A program made the translations under genes and the position numbers. Below the pieces are notes generated by a model, which saw only the letters and a list, made by a program, of their open reading frames with translations, was not told the DNA's origin and made no database searches. From the NCBI RefSeq assembly GCF_021869535.1, contig NW_026262659.1, positions 4,464,001 through 4,528,000 of the forward strand: DNA of 64,000 nucleotides, in the 5' to 3' direction. Below are positions 41,863-52,314 of the stretch, piece by piece. This stretch comes from Mytilus californianus (taxonomy: Eukaryota; Mollusca; Bivalvia; Mytilida; Mytilidae). Within the stretch, counting starts at the first letter, position 1. Each line of letters begins with the position of its first letter.

Positions 41863-42004
41863 GTCTAATTGAAAATATTTCAGACTTCGAAATTACTTTC
41901 TCAAAAAAAGGCAGATTGTTTGTCTGTTCTTAATATTTCTTGAATTAATGTCTTTTCTTCCCCTGACGATATCTAAAAACAAATTTAAGGAGGGGGGGGG
42001 GGGG
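41830..42004. repeat. Poly-G tracts (32 and 12 bases)
   Basis: An uninterrupted run of about 32 G at 41830-41861 and another of about 12 at 41993-42004 lie in AT-rich DNA. Either could form G-quadruplex structures and would be hard to assemble exactly. Confidence 0.8.
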
Positions 42005-42009
42005 TTAAA

Positions 42010-42786
42010 TGTTTGATTCTAAATGTCTTTACAATCGTAAAATTTTCTTCAACGCGGATGAATCAATATTCAGCCAGAAATTTACATAAAATGTTTGTTT
42101 TTTTTTTTTATTTAAACTAATTTTCACCTGAGGAAAAAAAAGTGTCGGTGCTTTTACATAATTTTGATTTCGGGTACCAGGTAACACTGCATCCTCGTGT
42201 AAGCATTAATTTGATGAAAATCTTACAATTTTTGAAGATTTTTAAATTACAAAAATGTCAATGTCCTGTTTTTAATTATAGATATCAATAATACTGCATT
42301 GGAAAGCCCTTGAAACTTGAAAATGATCCTCCGCCTCCATTAAAAACAATGACTAAAGAATGTGATTTGGTGCAAGTCGTCCAAATATGTTGGATATTAA
42401 AAAAGGGACTCCGTGTAGTGGTATTATAATATACTCATTGAAAGCTCTGAGAGTCTCATTAAATTATAGCCTCAGATAATAGCTAGCACTAGCTGCAATA
42501 TTATCAAGTCAAAACTTCTTTTTTTTTTACCACATTATTCACATCTTTCCGTATTTATTCTCTGTTCTTTTTAATTCACTAAATTGACAATTTAACAACT
42601 AGACGATTCCACAATGTATATAAATAATGCGAGTATAAAATACAGTGGTTGGATTTAATCGAAATTTCGTATTTCAATCATATTATCATCCTGCCCTTAA
42701 AACCTGTCCAATGTTTTTTAGAGAAGAACCTCTCATACATAGTGTTCATGCAAGTTGGCTTCTTTATCTTCAGCATTGTTCACTGA
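42010..42786. other. Unrecognised AT-rich stretch
   Basis: No feature could be supported. Confidence 0.5.
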
Positions 42787-42789
42787 ATC

Positions 42790-42910
42790 AGCATAGGCGG
42801 ATCTAGGCCCCCTTTAGAGGGACAAATTTGGTTGGTTATATCATCAGTAGGGAATCACTGATCCATGACTGTAACGGACCCCCTAATAAAAACTTCTGGG
42901 TCCGCCACTA
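42790..42910. repeat. Degenerate member of the CAGTGGC MITE family
   Basis: The ends CATAGGCGGATCTAGG and CTGGGTCCGCCACTA are inverted, and the interior AGTAGGGAATCACTGA resembles the complement of the CAGTGATTCCCTAT segment in other copies. No exact duplication is visible. Confidence 0.65.
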
Positions 42911-43044
42911 GCTGGAATGGCTAATTGTTATGCACAAACTTTGAGGAAAATATAAATATTTGGCAAGGATGCCACTTTTTCATTAGGAAGTATCCAATAT
43001 TTCGTCAGTGAAACAAATCTGGAAAAGGGTTGAATCATCATTAT

Positions 43045-43086
43045 CAGAGACATATATATACATGTATATATATATGTGTGTCTCTT
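43045..43086. repeat. CAGAGACATAT palindrome, expanded centre
   Basis: CAGAGACATATATATAC at the left and ATATATGTGTGTCTCTT at the right pair imperfectly around ATGTATAT. The arms match those of the 11371 and 49205 palindromes. No 7-bp duplication is present, so this may be an older copy enlarged by TA/TG slippage. Confidence 0.55.
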
Positions 43087-43544
43087 GTTGAATAATTTGT
43101 ATATTTATAAAATCTGTATTGCAGATCTTTGATGAAAAAAAATAACCTTTTTAATTAATGACGATTTGAAGCTTGACATAAGAAACAGGTAGGCACCGTT
43201 TATAAAATATTTTTCTTTAATACCTATAGATTTAGATTGTATGCCTTTTGGGAGTTTTAAAATATATGTACCCTTATTTGCTAACATCAAGAACAGAGCT
43301 CTCCATGGAAGTAAGTATCTATATAGACGCTGGTGTTACTCCAAAAAATGTTATCGTTCGCTGCCGACGAAACACCTTTCAATATCGTGAATATTTTTTA
43401 AACAATACGGATACAGGAATTAGCTAGGAGTTTCCAATTTACTTGGATACCAAAAATTCACTCCCACGTCCATGCATTCAAGTAGAGGATAACTTAAAAA
43501 CTCATAGGCGTGTTTAACGTTTTGTTTTTGTATTTCATCCAAAG

Positions 43545-43870
43545 ATGCAGACACTCGAATTTTCATTTGGTCTCTGGTGAGAGTTGTCTTTTTCATGATT
43601 GGCGATCATACCACATATTTTTATTTATTATAAGGGTGACATTTCTGTGTGTCAACTAATTGTTCTTAATTAAATGTTAAGCTGTTACACCGTCACAGGT
43701 TACAGGAGAATTTAGCACTTACAGTATGTGTAAGCCCACCACATTCTCATACTGTATGACCTTGTTCTAAGTAAGTAGTGGGAAACTCTGTGGTTGTTGT
43801 TGGTTGCTTTTTGTCATATTAACTTTTGTTTGATACTTGCATTTATAAATGTGTGAGGATCCTGATTTTA
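43545..43870 (+). repeat. Scrambled fragments of the CTCATTGGCA-tail repeat
   Basis: TTTGGTCTCTGGTGAGAGTT and GATCATACCACATATTTT (the tail) at 43565-43620 precede GCTGTTACACCGTCACAGGT and TGGTTGTTGTTGGTTGC at 43680-43805, which belong near the start of the repeat. Two partial copies are therefore adjacent. Confidence 0.5.
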
Positions 43871-43954
43871 CACCAACAAACTACACTACTTATAAAAACA
43901 CCAAAATGTACAATGCGACAGGGATAAACCAGTTTTATCTGCATACAAACGGTA

Positions 43955-44275
43955 TCCTTTGCCTTTCCTAGGACCATGTATCTTAAAGTAAATCAAACAA
44001 GTAAAACTGTGAGCTACTGCTCGCTGATGATACCCCCACCGATATATTTCGGTAAACAGGAAGTTGTTGAGTGATGAATCTGAAAACGCATCACACGGTG
44101 TAACTTGCTTATATAAACCCTGAAACTAAATTTCAGAAATCCTTGTCAAGTAGTTCCTGAGAAAAATGTGACGAAAATATTCATGGGACGGACGGACTGA
44201 CAGATGGACTGACGGAAGGACAGACAGAGGTAAAACAGTATACCCACACTTTTTTAAAGCGGGGTATAACAACAA
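43955..44275 (+). repeat. Dispersed repeat (CACTGATGATACCCCC type)
   Basis: TGAGCTACTGCTCGCTGATG, AACAGGAAGTTGTTGAGTGA, AATCTGAAAACGCATCACAC, GGGACGGACGGACTGACAGA and AAAGCGGGGTATAA are the ordered segments of an abundant mussel repeat. Confidence 0.7.
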
Positions 44276-44795
44276 CAATAAAATGCTACGCTGAGCGCAG
44301 CTGGATACGACCGCAGAGGTCCAACCCTGAACTGTTGGGGAAAAATGGACTCAATATTCGCGCTTGATACAGGTCTGAATTTGGATTGTAAATAAATATT
44401 TGACACCTAATAGGTTTCTGACAGCGAATAACTGTAGTCAAAGAACTCAGAATTGGTTATATGATTTGAATTTATATTCAATTTTTTGCTTTTGTGCAAT
44501 ACACTATGCTGCGAAATTGAACCCCCCAAAAAAATTTTTTACCCCCCCCCCCTTTTTTTGGCAAAAAGAAATAATATTTGAAGAAATTTTCTTTTTAATT
44601 TCTGAAATCTGAAATGAAAAAAAATATTGCCCCCACAATTTCTTTTTTACCCCTCCCCCCTTTTCCAAAAAAAAATATTTCCCTCAACATATGGTCATAA
44701 TCTCAATTCAAATTTCCAATGGAGGTTGCAACCATAATTACTAATTTTAATACATCATATAAGTCTTAAAATAGAAAAAAAAATCCCCTCCCCAA
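44276..44795. other. C-rich homopolymer patches, otherwise unrecognised
   Basis: Poly-C and poly-A patches (about 44521-44560 and 44640-44680) with similar ATTTTTTACCCC surroundings suggest two degenerate copies of one short element. No gene is supported. Confidence 0.4.
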
Positions 44796-44799
44796 ATTT

Positions 44800-45330
44800 T
44801 TTGAACCCCCTTATGATCCATCACCCCCAACTCAATTCCAGCCTTCCCTATGTGGAATGGTACCTTGCAGTACAATTTCAGAGAGATCCATACACTTGAA
44901 CACAAGTTATTGTCTGGAAACTAGGAAAATGCTTGTTTTTTGCCCCTTTTTTGGCGCCTAATTTCTAAAATTTTGAGTCAATTACACCCAAAATCAATCC
45001 AAACATTCCCTTTGTGGTATGGAACCTTGTGGTACAATGTCAGAGAGATCCATACACTAACACACAAGTTATTGTCTGGAAGTTACAAAAATGCATATTT
45101 TTGGCCCCTAATTCCTTAACTGCTGGTATCATAACCCCCAAAATCAATCCCAACCTTCCTTTTGTGGTATTGAACCTTATGGTAAAATTTCATAGAGATC
45201 CATTCACTCAAACTAAAGTTATTGTGCTAAAACCAATGTATCTTCGGACGACAACGACGCCAACATCATACCAATATATGACCGTAAAAATTTGTTGTGG
45301 TCGTATAAAAACTTCCAGCACTGGATACAT
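44800..45330 (+). repeat. ~159-bp tandem repeat, about 2.5 units
   Basis: Units starting near 44745, 44905 and 45065 share TTATTGTCTGGAAACTAGGA, CCCAAAATCAATCCAAAC, GTGGTATGGAACCTTGTGGT and AGAGAGATCCATACACT. The last ends with TCTTCGGACGACAACGACGC, as in the single copy at 19695-19960. The open frame at 45014-45385 is a by-product. Confidence 0.75.
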
Positions 45331-45490
45331 TAACCAATATCTCAGGACCACCAAATTGAACAAAATTATAAAAGATTGCAAATAATTTGGAAAGAGGGTT
45401 TAAAAAATATTAGTCTAATTGGAGCGTGGTAATGTAGCTATTTATAGCTACTTACTAAAAAGTGTGAATAGAAAAAGAAAATAAAGTGTC

Positions 45491-45588
45491 TTTATTTACA
45501 CTTATATCCATTTATCTCTCATACAATGATTATTTTTGTTGTTGTGTAAATAATTGAACATCTTTATAAAACACACTGTTTATTTATT
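45491..45588 (-). terminator. Candidate poly(A) signals downstream of the gene at 45.6-47.5 kb
   Basis: AATAAA occurs on the minus strand at 45579-45584, 45583-45588 and 45491-45496, which is 30-130 nt beyond the stop at 45618-45620. AATAAA is frequent by chance in DNA this AT-rich. Confidence 0.35.
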
Positions 45589-45617
45589 TCCCTCTTTAGA
45601 ACAAAATCTGCTTCAAA

Positions 45618-47464
45618 CTAATCAATATGTAGATCACAATTGTAACCTTCATCTTCACCAGTTTTCCATCCTAACCTGAAATTATAATGTTATACATTTA
45701 GTGAAAAACAAAAGCATTTCAACCAAAAAATTTGAATTGAAATAATCAATGATTGTGTGTTCTTAAAAAGTGGCAGCCCTGTCAGTCTGGACCCCAAAAA
45801 TCAAGAAGGTCAATGATGTTGTAGTCCTGATTGCAAACTATTAAACAGGTTGTGGTTGTTTTATTCTCTTATTTTAAACTGTCTGGTATTTTATATTGGT
45901 ATACATGTAGCTGCTCAGTGGCAGATCCAGAACTTTTTGTAAGGGTGGCCCGCTGACTGACCTAAGAAATTTTTTCCCACAAAAGGGGGGGGGGGTCAAT
46001 CTTAATTACACCTACATGTACGAAAGTATGAAAAATCTGCAAATACATGACTGAATTTCACTGAGACCACACAATTTGTAGTCTGTGTTGTAAAAATGGT
46101 CAATAGCTGTAGGCTATAAAAAATATTTTGAGAACTTGGCAATGTTAATTATAGACAATAATATTTTAATGTTTGTTTATGTACATGTGCACTTGTTTGT
46201 ATTCTTAAATCTTTTAACTTCCAATTCATTTGAGACAGAGTTACATTTGTAAGTCAATAACAGGAAGAAGAAAGAATATTTTCCATGAAATATTACATGC
46301 AACTTTTCTCACAAGTAAAAATAACTATTTGAGTATAACTTTAATATCTTACCTTCTTCATTCATTTTTGTACATATAGTTGATGAAAAGTAATTCGTTA
46401 CAACACTACAACATGTACAACGTTTTAAAGAACACTATACTCTATAGTAACTGTTTTCACAGTCTGTATGAAAAATTGCAAAAGCAGCTAGGATGTTGGA
46501 TTCCATGTATTTCCATTGACTGAAATTATATGAAGACATAATATGAAATTCAATATGAACATAACTAGTACTGGATCATTCAAAGCAAAAATAAAATATT
46601 GTAGGCTAGCTAAAGGACACATATCTAGAGTGATATAATTTCATGAATGATGGATATTGTTTTGCAATGGTAAATCATTATATGCAAATACAGATATAAA
46701 AAAAACCAACACTATATATTAACTAGTTTATAGTTATACCATAGTGAGACTTTTTTACTTTCAATTAGAAATGTTAATTCCACATATTTTACATGATGGT
46801 GAACAAGATATATGCTTACTCTTCTTAGATCAAACTCATACAGTTTATCTAAATGGTTCTATCAAAGATATAGATATAAATATGGCTATCATATTATGGA
46901 TATAATATGGATATGGCTATTATATTATAGAGCTACGGTTCCGCAGATAATTATAACTTATTAAATGATTCTATGTAGTGTTTCAAAAATTTGTTTGTCT
47001 TTACATCATTCATTTGTCTTTTTTGTCTTATTGTGTTGTAGATTTTGTTTGACTTAGGTTTTACATGTCCTTTCGATGTCTTCTAGGTGTTTCTTTTTTC
47101 TACTATATTGTTTTCAATATATTAATAAGTTAATAAAATTTACATGTATTTAAACAATATCACTGTTGAGTCTACTATTTAAATAAAATTTAAAGACAAA
47201 CATACATGTACAGACCCTTGATACAAGATGTATGTAGTTTATTATTTACATGTAAAATCATGTCATTTTTCCTAATGTAGTAATTAAACAGATATATTGA
47301 AATATTCATACCATACAATTCCTACACGTTTTCAATGATACATCATGTGTTGAAGTACACAAACAACTGGTTATATTATGGTCGCTCATTTGAATAACAA
47401 TGAAGAGGCATAACATGTGCGTCAAAATGCATAATTTGCACCCGATCTGCAATGATGTTGTCAT
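45618..47464 (-). CDS. Possible three-exon small cysteine-rich secreted protein
   Basis: Exon 1 (47312-47464): MTTSLQIGCKLCILTHMLCL, FIVIQMSDHNITSCLCTSTH, DVSLKTCRNCM, with a hydrophobic start and donor ATG|GTATGA. Exon 2 (46461-46519), after an ATAATTTCAG acceptor: SMEIHGIQHPSCFCNFSYR, donor GTGAAA (weak). Exon 3 (45618-45675), after another ATAATTTCAG acceptor: LGWKTGEDEGYNCDLHID and TAG. Phases agree at both junctions (0/0, 2/2). Mature cysteines would be CxC, CxxC, CxC and one more. Alternatives: exon 2 has another open frame (QWKYMESNILAAFAIFHTDC), and a stronger donor lies at 46350. A possible upstream non-coding exon ends GAG|GTAAGT at 47756. The gene lies wholly inside the 15-kb segment. 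Family not recognised; this is a model, not a proven gene. Confidence 0.35.
45917..46005. repeat. Left part of a CAGTGGC MITE
   Basis: CAGTGGCAGATCCAGAACTT, GGCCCGCTGACTGACCTAAG and a CCCACAAAAGGGGGG stretch match 60329-60440, but the right terminus is missing. It lies in intron 2 of the modelled cysteine-rich gene. Confidence 0.65.
46530..47300. other. AT-rich, no feature
   Basis: Only AT-rich sequence with short TATGGCTAT repeats (46880-46930) is seen. Confidence 0.5.
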
Positions 47465-47755
47465 ATAAACATTCGAAAACCTATTAAAGTTTTATCGGAC
47501 CTTAAGTTTTAAGAAATATCTTATCCAAAAAGGAACAATTGTCAAAAATTCATAAAACCAAGACTTGGTTTTACCAGACATGTGTTTTCGCATCATTTTT
47601 AGAAACATTGCAGTTTTTCTCAAGAACCTAAGAAATTTCAATTATCAAAATATGATAACATCAAAATTTTCAACTCAGAGTACCATAAACACTAATCAAA
47701 TATTAAATTGGGTTGCTCGATTTTCTAAATTCAGACTTTCAAATTGACCACTTAC

Positions 47756-47850
47756 CTCTTTGACTATGACCGGTTTTTTCCAATATGGCGTCTATCCGGA
47801 AGTTAGGTAGGCCTGTTTTTCCATTTCTACGTCGCCATCTTCAACATGTT
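47756..47850 (-). promoter_or_regulatory. Candidate TATA-less promoter and 5' exon
   Basis: The minus strand carries AAGATGGCGACG (about 47838-47849, YY1-like), ACTTCCGG (ETS-like, about 47800) and GCCATATTGG, followed by an exon end CAAAGAG|GTAAGTGG at 47756. The cluster of housekeeping-type motifs just upstream of a consensus donor could be the transcription start for the gene at 45.6-47.5 kb, 170-270 bp inside the right terminus of the 15-kb segment. Confidence 0.3.
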
Positions 47851-47955
47851 CCTAGGTCGCGTTTATAAGGAGCATTCTGATTGGTCGATATAAATACTTT
47901 CTGGGGTCAAATATTACGTTATATAAGGTCACAAAAGTGAAACCTTGTAGGGTAC

Positions 47956-48023
47956 TTGTTAGATCTTCGTATGTAGTATAACGTAGTATAACGAAATCCG
48001 AGATCTATATTTTAATTAGATTG
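47956..48023 (-). repeat. Right terminal inverted repeat of the 15-kb segment
   Basis: Exact complement of 33032-33099. Confidence 0.9.
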
Positions 48024-49100
48024 TTTTTAATTTACATTAATGATTTTCCAGAATACCTTGAACACAGCAAATTACGACTCTTCGCTGATGATAGCATTAT
48101 ATACAGAGAAATTACATGTCAACAAGACTGCATAAAACTACAAACAGATCTTAATGCAGCAGCTAAATGGGAGGCTGATTGGCTCATGGCCTTCCATCCA
48201 GGAAAATGCACAATTCTAACCATCACACAGAAAAAGAAACCATTCAAACACGATTACATTCTGCATAACCATATTTTAGAACCAGTAACATCAGCAAAAT
48301 ATCTCGGCGTAACCTTACAGTCTAACTTAAAATGGAACAATCACTACGACAACATCATATCAAATGCAAATAAATCTCTTGGCTTTCTGAGGAGAAACTT
48401 AAAAGTATCAAACACCAATATCAAATCCCGTGCAAACCAATCCATAGTGAGACCAAAACTTGAATATGCCTGTAGTTTATGGGATCCGCACACAGCAGAA
48501 TATAAAAATAAGCTAGAAATGGTACAGAGGCGTGCAGCCCGTTATGTATGTAACAACTACCACAACACCAGTAGTGTTACATCCATGTTAAACGAACTAC
48601 AATGGCCCTCACTCACTGAGCGTCGCCTCAAAACCAGACTAATCATGTTCTATAAAGTCATACATGGACTCATCGCAATTCCATCGCTAGTCCTTATACC
48701 ATCAGATACTAGAACAAGAAAATTACATACCCAAACATTTCGACAAATATCCACCTCTAAAGACAGTTACAACTTGAATGGTCATTTTTTCCGCAAACAA
48801 TCATCCAATGGAACATGTTACCACAAGTTGTAGTAGCATGTCAAAAAATTGAAACCTATAGAGATCAGTTGACACCAACTGTTCTCCACAACATAGATTA
48901 ATTCTATAAATACCAATGTACATATTTTTTAATCACTTGTTGTCTTTGTTTCATGTAAATATCACCAAGTATTCTACAAATCTAAAGATAAATTTTTGTT
49001 CATATACAAATTTTAATCACATACTCCGCGCATGCAACAGTTCGTAATCTTCAATATAAATGAAGCTGTAACTGTATACCAGAAGAAGAAGAAGAAGATA
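48024..49100 (+). pseudogene. LINE (jockey-like) reverse transcriptase, C-terminal half
   Basis: The open frame to 48833 starts at the insertion junction with LFLIYINDFPEYLEHSKLRL, then the catalytic FADDSIIYREI (about 48081-48113). It continues through WLMAFHPGKCTILTITQ, SAKYLGVTLQSNLKWNNHYD, IVRPKLEYACSLWDPHTAEY and ENKLEMVQRRAARYV-type segments (thumb region). These are the standard motifs of jockey/CR1-like LINE RTs. The frame is open for 270 codons, so the copy is fairly young; the last codons appear shifted. A 3' UTR ends in a (GAA)n-type tail at 49078-49099, as common for LINE tails. Its N-terminal side continues at 32972-33031, across the 15-kb insertion. Confidence 0.85.
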
Positions 49101-49204
49101 TATAAATCGTCCCAGCCTAGAGTTTGAAAAAAATGTTTGTCCTTAGAAAAATATCCAACCACCCCCCAAAAATACATAAATTGTCGTTATCTGAATAGTT
49201 TTGT

Positions 49205-49231
49205 CAGAGACATATGTATTATATGTCTCTG
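49205..49231. mobile_element. 27-bp palindrome with 7-bp flanking duplication
   Basis: Arms CAGAGACATAT and ATATGTCTCTG surround GTATT. GTTTTGT is repeated exactly on both sides (49198-49204 and 49232-49238). This is the same palindrome class as 11371-11399 with a different 7-bp duplication, so two independent insertions are indicated. Confidence 0.75.
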
Positions 49232-49280
49232 GTTTTGTTAAACTATAACGAGCTTTACCGGAGGTGTTGGGCTATATGGC

Positions 49281-49734
49281 GAGGGTGGTAAAGGGGGGTG
49301 CTTGCACGGAAAAAACGTGAAATAAGACATAATTTCACGTTGAACGTGAAATAATTTCTGTCATGAACGTTGCACGAAAATAAAGACTGTTGTGAACCTT
49401 TTGTGACTGAGTCACTGTCTTCTTGTATATATAAACTCTCTGTTTTACTTGTTATTCCCGATTTAGTATACACATTTATGATGTAAATGGTTTACGGCTT
49501 TTAAAAAGTATTTCTTGACGATCCCTGCCAAGTATTTGAATTTTATTTGAAAAATACCGAGCACGCAAAATAAGCATTTGAAAATCACGATGCACGTAAA
49601 ATTAAATAAGCAGAACACGTTGAACGAGGCACCTGTCTTGCACGACTGAACGTTAAATAAAAAAGTAAAAACACGTTGAACGTGAAATAAAAAACGGCGA
49701 TCACGTTGCACGAAAATAACCCTTTACCACCCTC
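49281..49734. mobile_element. 454-bp MITE with GAGGGTGGTAAAGGG ends, 6-bp duplication
   Basis: The 15-bp terminus GAGGGTGGTAAAGGG is inverted at the right end (CCCTTTACCACCCTC) and flanked by TATGGC (49275-49280 and 49735-49740). The interior holds several short palindromes of the form TTCACGTTGAACGTGAA and CACGTTGCACG. No coding frame of its own. The 6-bp duplication leaves the superfamily open. Confidence 0.8.
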
Positions 49735-49740
49735 TATGGC

Positions 49741-52310
49741 TTTTATTAATCTAGTGAGAAATAAACTGCAGCACACTTTGAAAAGAAATCGATTTTGTGC
49801 AGTGATTTTTACTGTACATGCTTTTTAAAGATCCAGATGTTGCAAGCAAAATCGATCAGATGGTCTGAGTCATTTTCGCGCATGATCTTCTGTAAAGTTG
49901 ACGTGAGGACTGGTGTCTGGATACAAAAATGGAAAGAAAGATTACTTATCCACTCTGACAGGTTTAAAAATGGTAAATGTATACTCATTACCCAAGAGCA
50001 AAATGTCAATTTTATGCAAAGTTATTTAGCTTCTTTTTATATTCTCTAAATGAGAGACAAAAAAGGGGGAGGGATAAAATATTGCCAGTGGCAAATATTT
50101 CATTCATGTTGTGGAAATTTATGGTTATTTTTAATCTAGCGGAGAACTTATGAATAGATATAAGATATAAAATGAATATTAAATGCCTGGATCACTGTAT
50201 AATTCAATATAGATATAAGATTTGGGTTATTAGTTCAACTGTTGTCCAGAGCTTTAGCCTACACATCTCTATAAACTCAACAGCGTCCATCCACAGATCT
50301 GTTTCTCAGAAACTAGTAGCCATACAGTAATATTATTTAGTTGGCAGAGACTGTCAGACCATGCATGTAACACTTATGTGGACTGATGAAATGAAGGGTC
50401 ACAATTAGCTATATTTCATGGTTAAGTTTCTTTGATACTTTTTTTTTAATTTAACTTTAATTGAGATTAATAACATCTAGTTTTGTTCAGAGATACTAAG
50501 TGACCTACAATCAATTTTGCAAGGATGCATATAAGGAGTCTGACAGCCTCCCATTTAAAGTAGGTCATGTTGTCTTTATTGACTGTTTTACATACAGGTT
50601 TTGATCTCAGTGACTTATGACTTATAGATAGACCTGGATGAAAGGCTGCATCTTGGGGGAGCAAACCAGGCTTCAGTAAAAAGTAGATCACCCTGACCTG
50701 TATTTTATGCTCCATGCACTTTGACTTAGTTTTACATTTGATTTTTTTCAGATAGTAACAATCTATAAAAAAAATCGTTGAGTAAGAATGTAGTACTGTA
50801 TGAGAGTATATTTCATAGGGTTAAGGATCAAAGTTCATTTCTCAGATACTTAATTAATGTCAGATCACATTTTGGTCTTTTTCTCACTGAAATGAAATTC
50901 CATTTGTATAATACACTTGTATATACATTTTTTTTAAATTTTATTACATCATGTTTATCAAGCCAAATTGGAAACAGAGCAAACTGTTTTGACTTGTATT
51001 GACTGAATACTTACCTGAACAAAGGTCTGATAAAAAAAAATCTCTGACATGAAGAAACAATGTGCACTGTGTTGTGAAAGGATAGAGGTGTTCTATTATC
51101 TATAAGTTTTTGAACTTCATCTATGCAGAACTTATTTACTTATCAGTGTGTTGGTCTGCTAGTTCTAAGTATGGACTCTTCATATTCCAGTTATCATGTT
51201 ATCATCTTATTCTTAATATATGTATGTAATATTTGCTGCTGATCATATTGTAATATAAATGTTTTTCTGAGATCAACTTACCAAAATGGTCAGTTTGATA
51301 TCTTGCCATTCCATTAGTTTTCATTGTTTGTTGTCAGTGTCCACCATACTACTTGAATTTTAAATATATCTTCTTCTAAGAAACTACAAAATCAATTGAT
51401 AACTTGCTTAGTCACAATATTTTCCCATTGATGTTTTTTTTCAAAATTAGTTAATATGTAGTGACTTTTCAGATAATTTGCATACCTGCAAATATGTCCA
51501 ATTTTTCTATAATTGTTACATAGATTCAAACACCAACTGTTGATTATTTTCTCTGCAGTTATCCCACTGCCATCCCATTCTTATGAAAAAATATTTATAC
51601 AAATTCATTGTGACTTGCTATTTTTACAATCAGAGTTATACCCCTTTGAACATTATTTTCATATTATTAAGATTTTTATGAAAAATATTTGGAAGCTAGA
51701 ACTAACAAATTAAGCAATATTTGTTTTAAGTGAAATTGAATCTAATTGTTAAGATTTTGTAGAATTAATGATAAAATAGTTTGTCTGTCTGTAATACTAC
51801 CTAAGACCATTGACCTGAAAGCTTTAGTACCTAGTAGGACTCGCTTGGACTGCTTGCCCTCATGTAGAGTCAACCAGTTTGATTGATCAATTTTTAGATG
51901 AATAAATTATGGGACGTTGACTTATGCATATTGACACTTTATTGAATGCAGCTCATCTGATACCATATAGTAGATAGCTTTAACAGTTAATAGAATTGTT
52001 CCTCATAACTATGTTGACCATATGGCACAATTTTATTCTAACAATATTTTGGGAAGTTATGCGACCATTTTTGGCCTATTTCAATATAATGACACATTTG
52101 TAATCATTACTCCTTTGAAACAGTTTTACCCAAACTGTTACATACTTTGTAGGATTGTTTTAATCCTTTTTGCCTATTTTAGGTTTGTAGCATAATGAAG
52201 GTTTTGAATTATTTGTTTTCTCCTATACCTTGAAAATGTCTGACATTTTGATAATTTCAAGGCAAAATCTAGTAGAAGCCAATATTTTCACAACAGTCCC
52301 CAAATATCAT
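49741..52310. other. Long AT-rich stretch, nothing recognised
   Basis: Minus-strand donor-like sites (CAG|GTAAGT at about 51013, TTG|GTAAGT at about 51285) are present, but no exon with convincing protein content could be attached. Chance donors of this quality are expected. Confidence 0.5.
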
Positions 52311-52314
52311 ACTT

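Larger units (their letters stand above)
33032..48023. mobile_element. 15-kb TIR segment with 9-bp target duplication
   Basis: The left end begins CAATCTAATTAAAATATAGA and the right end is its exact complement for 68 bp, then imperfect to about 130 bp (shared AAGGTTTCACTT and CCAATCAGAAT). The duplication TTTTTAATT lies at 33023-33031 and 48024-48032, and excising the segment with one copy restores a continuous LINE RT frame. Each terminus has a 10-bp tandem (CGTTATACTA twice). Nine-base duplications with long inverted repeats suggest a Mutator-like or Merlin-like origin; the termini do not settle this and no transposase is readable. Alternatively a short TIR element grew by later insertions. 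Confidence 0.85.

Noticed and set aside
43105-43290. 61-codon minus-strand frame rich in lysine and isoleucine
   Set aside because: No motif, no splice context and typical AT-rich chance composition.
45014-45385. 123-codon frame
   Set aside because: It spans a 159-bp non-coding tandem repeat that also occurs at 19,695.
46351-46440. Strong donor GAAG|GTAAGA on the minus strand
   Set aside because: No reading frame from the preceding acceptor at 46520 stays open to it.
51001-51300. Two consensus minus-strand donors (51013, 51285)
   Set aside because: The attached frames are short and uninformative, and no acceptor with protein-like content could be matched.
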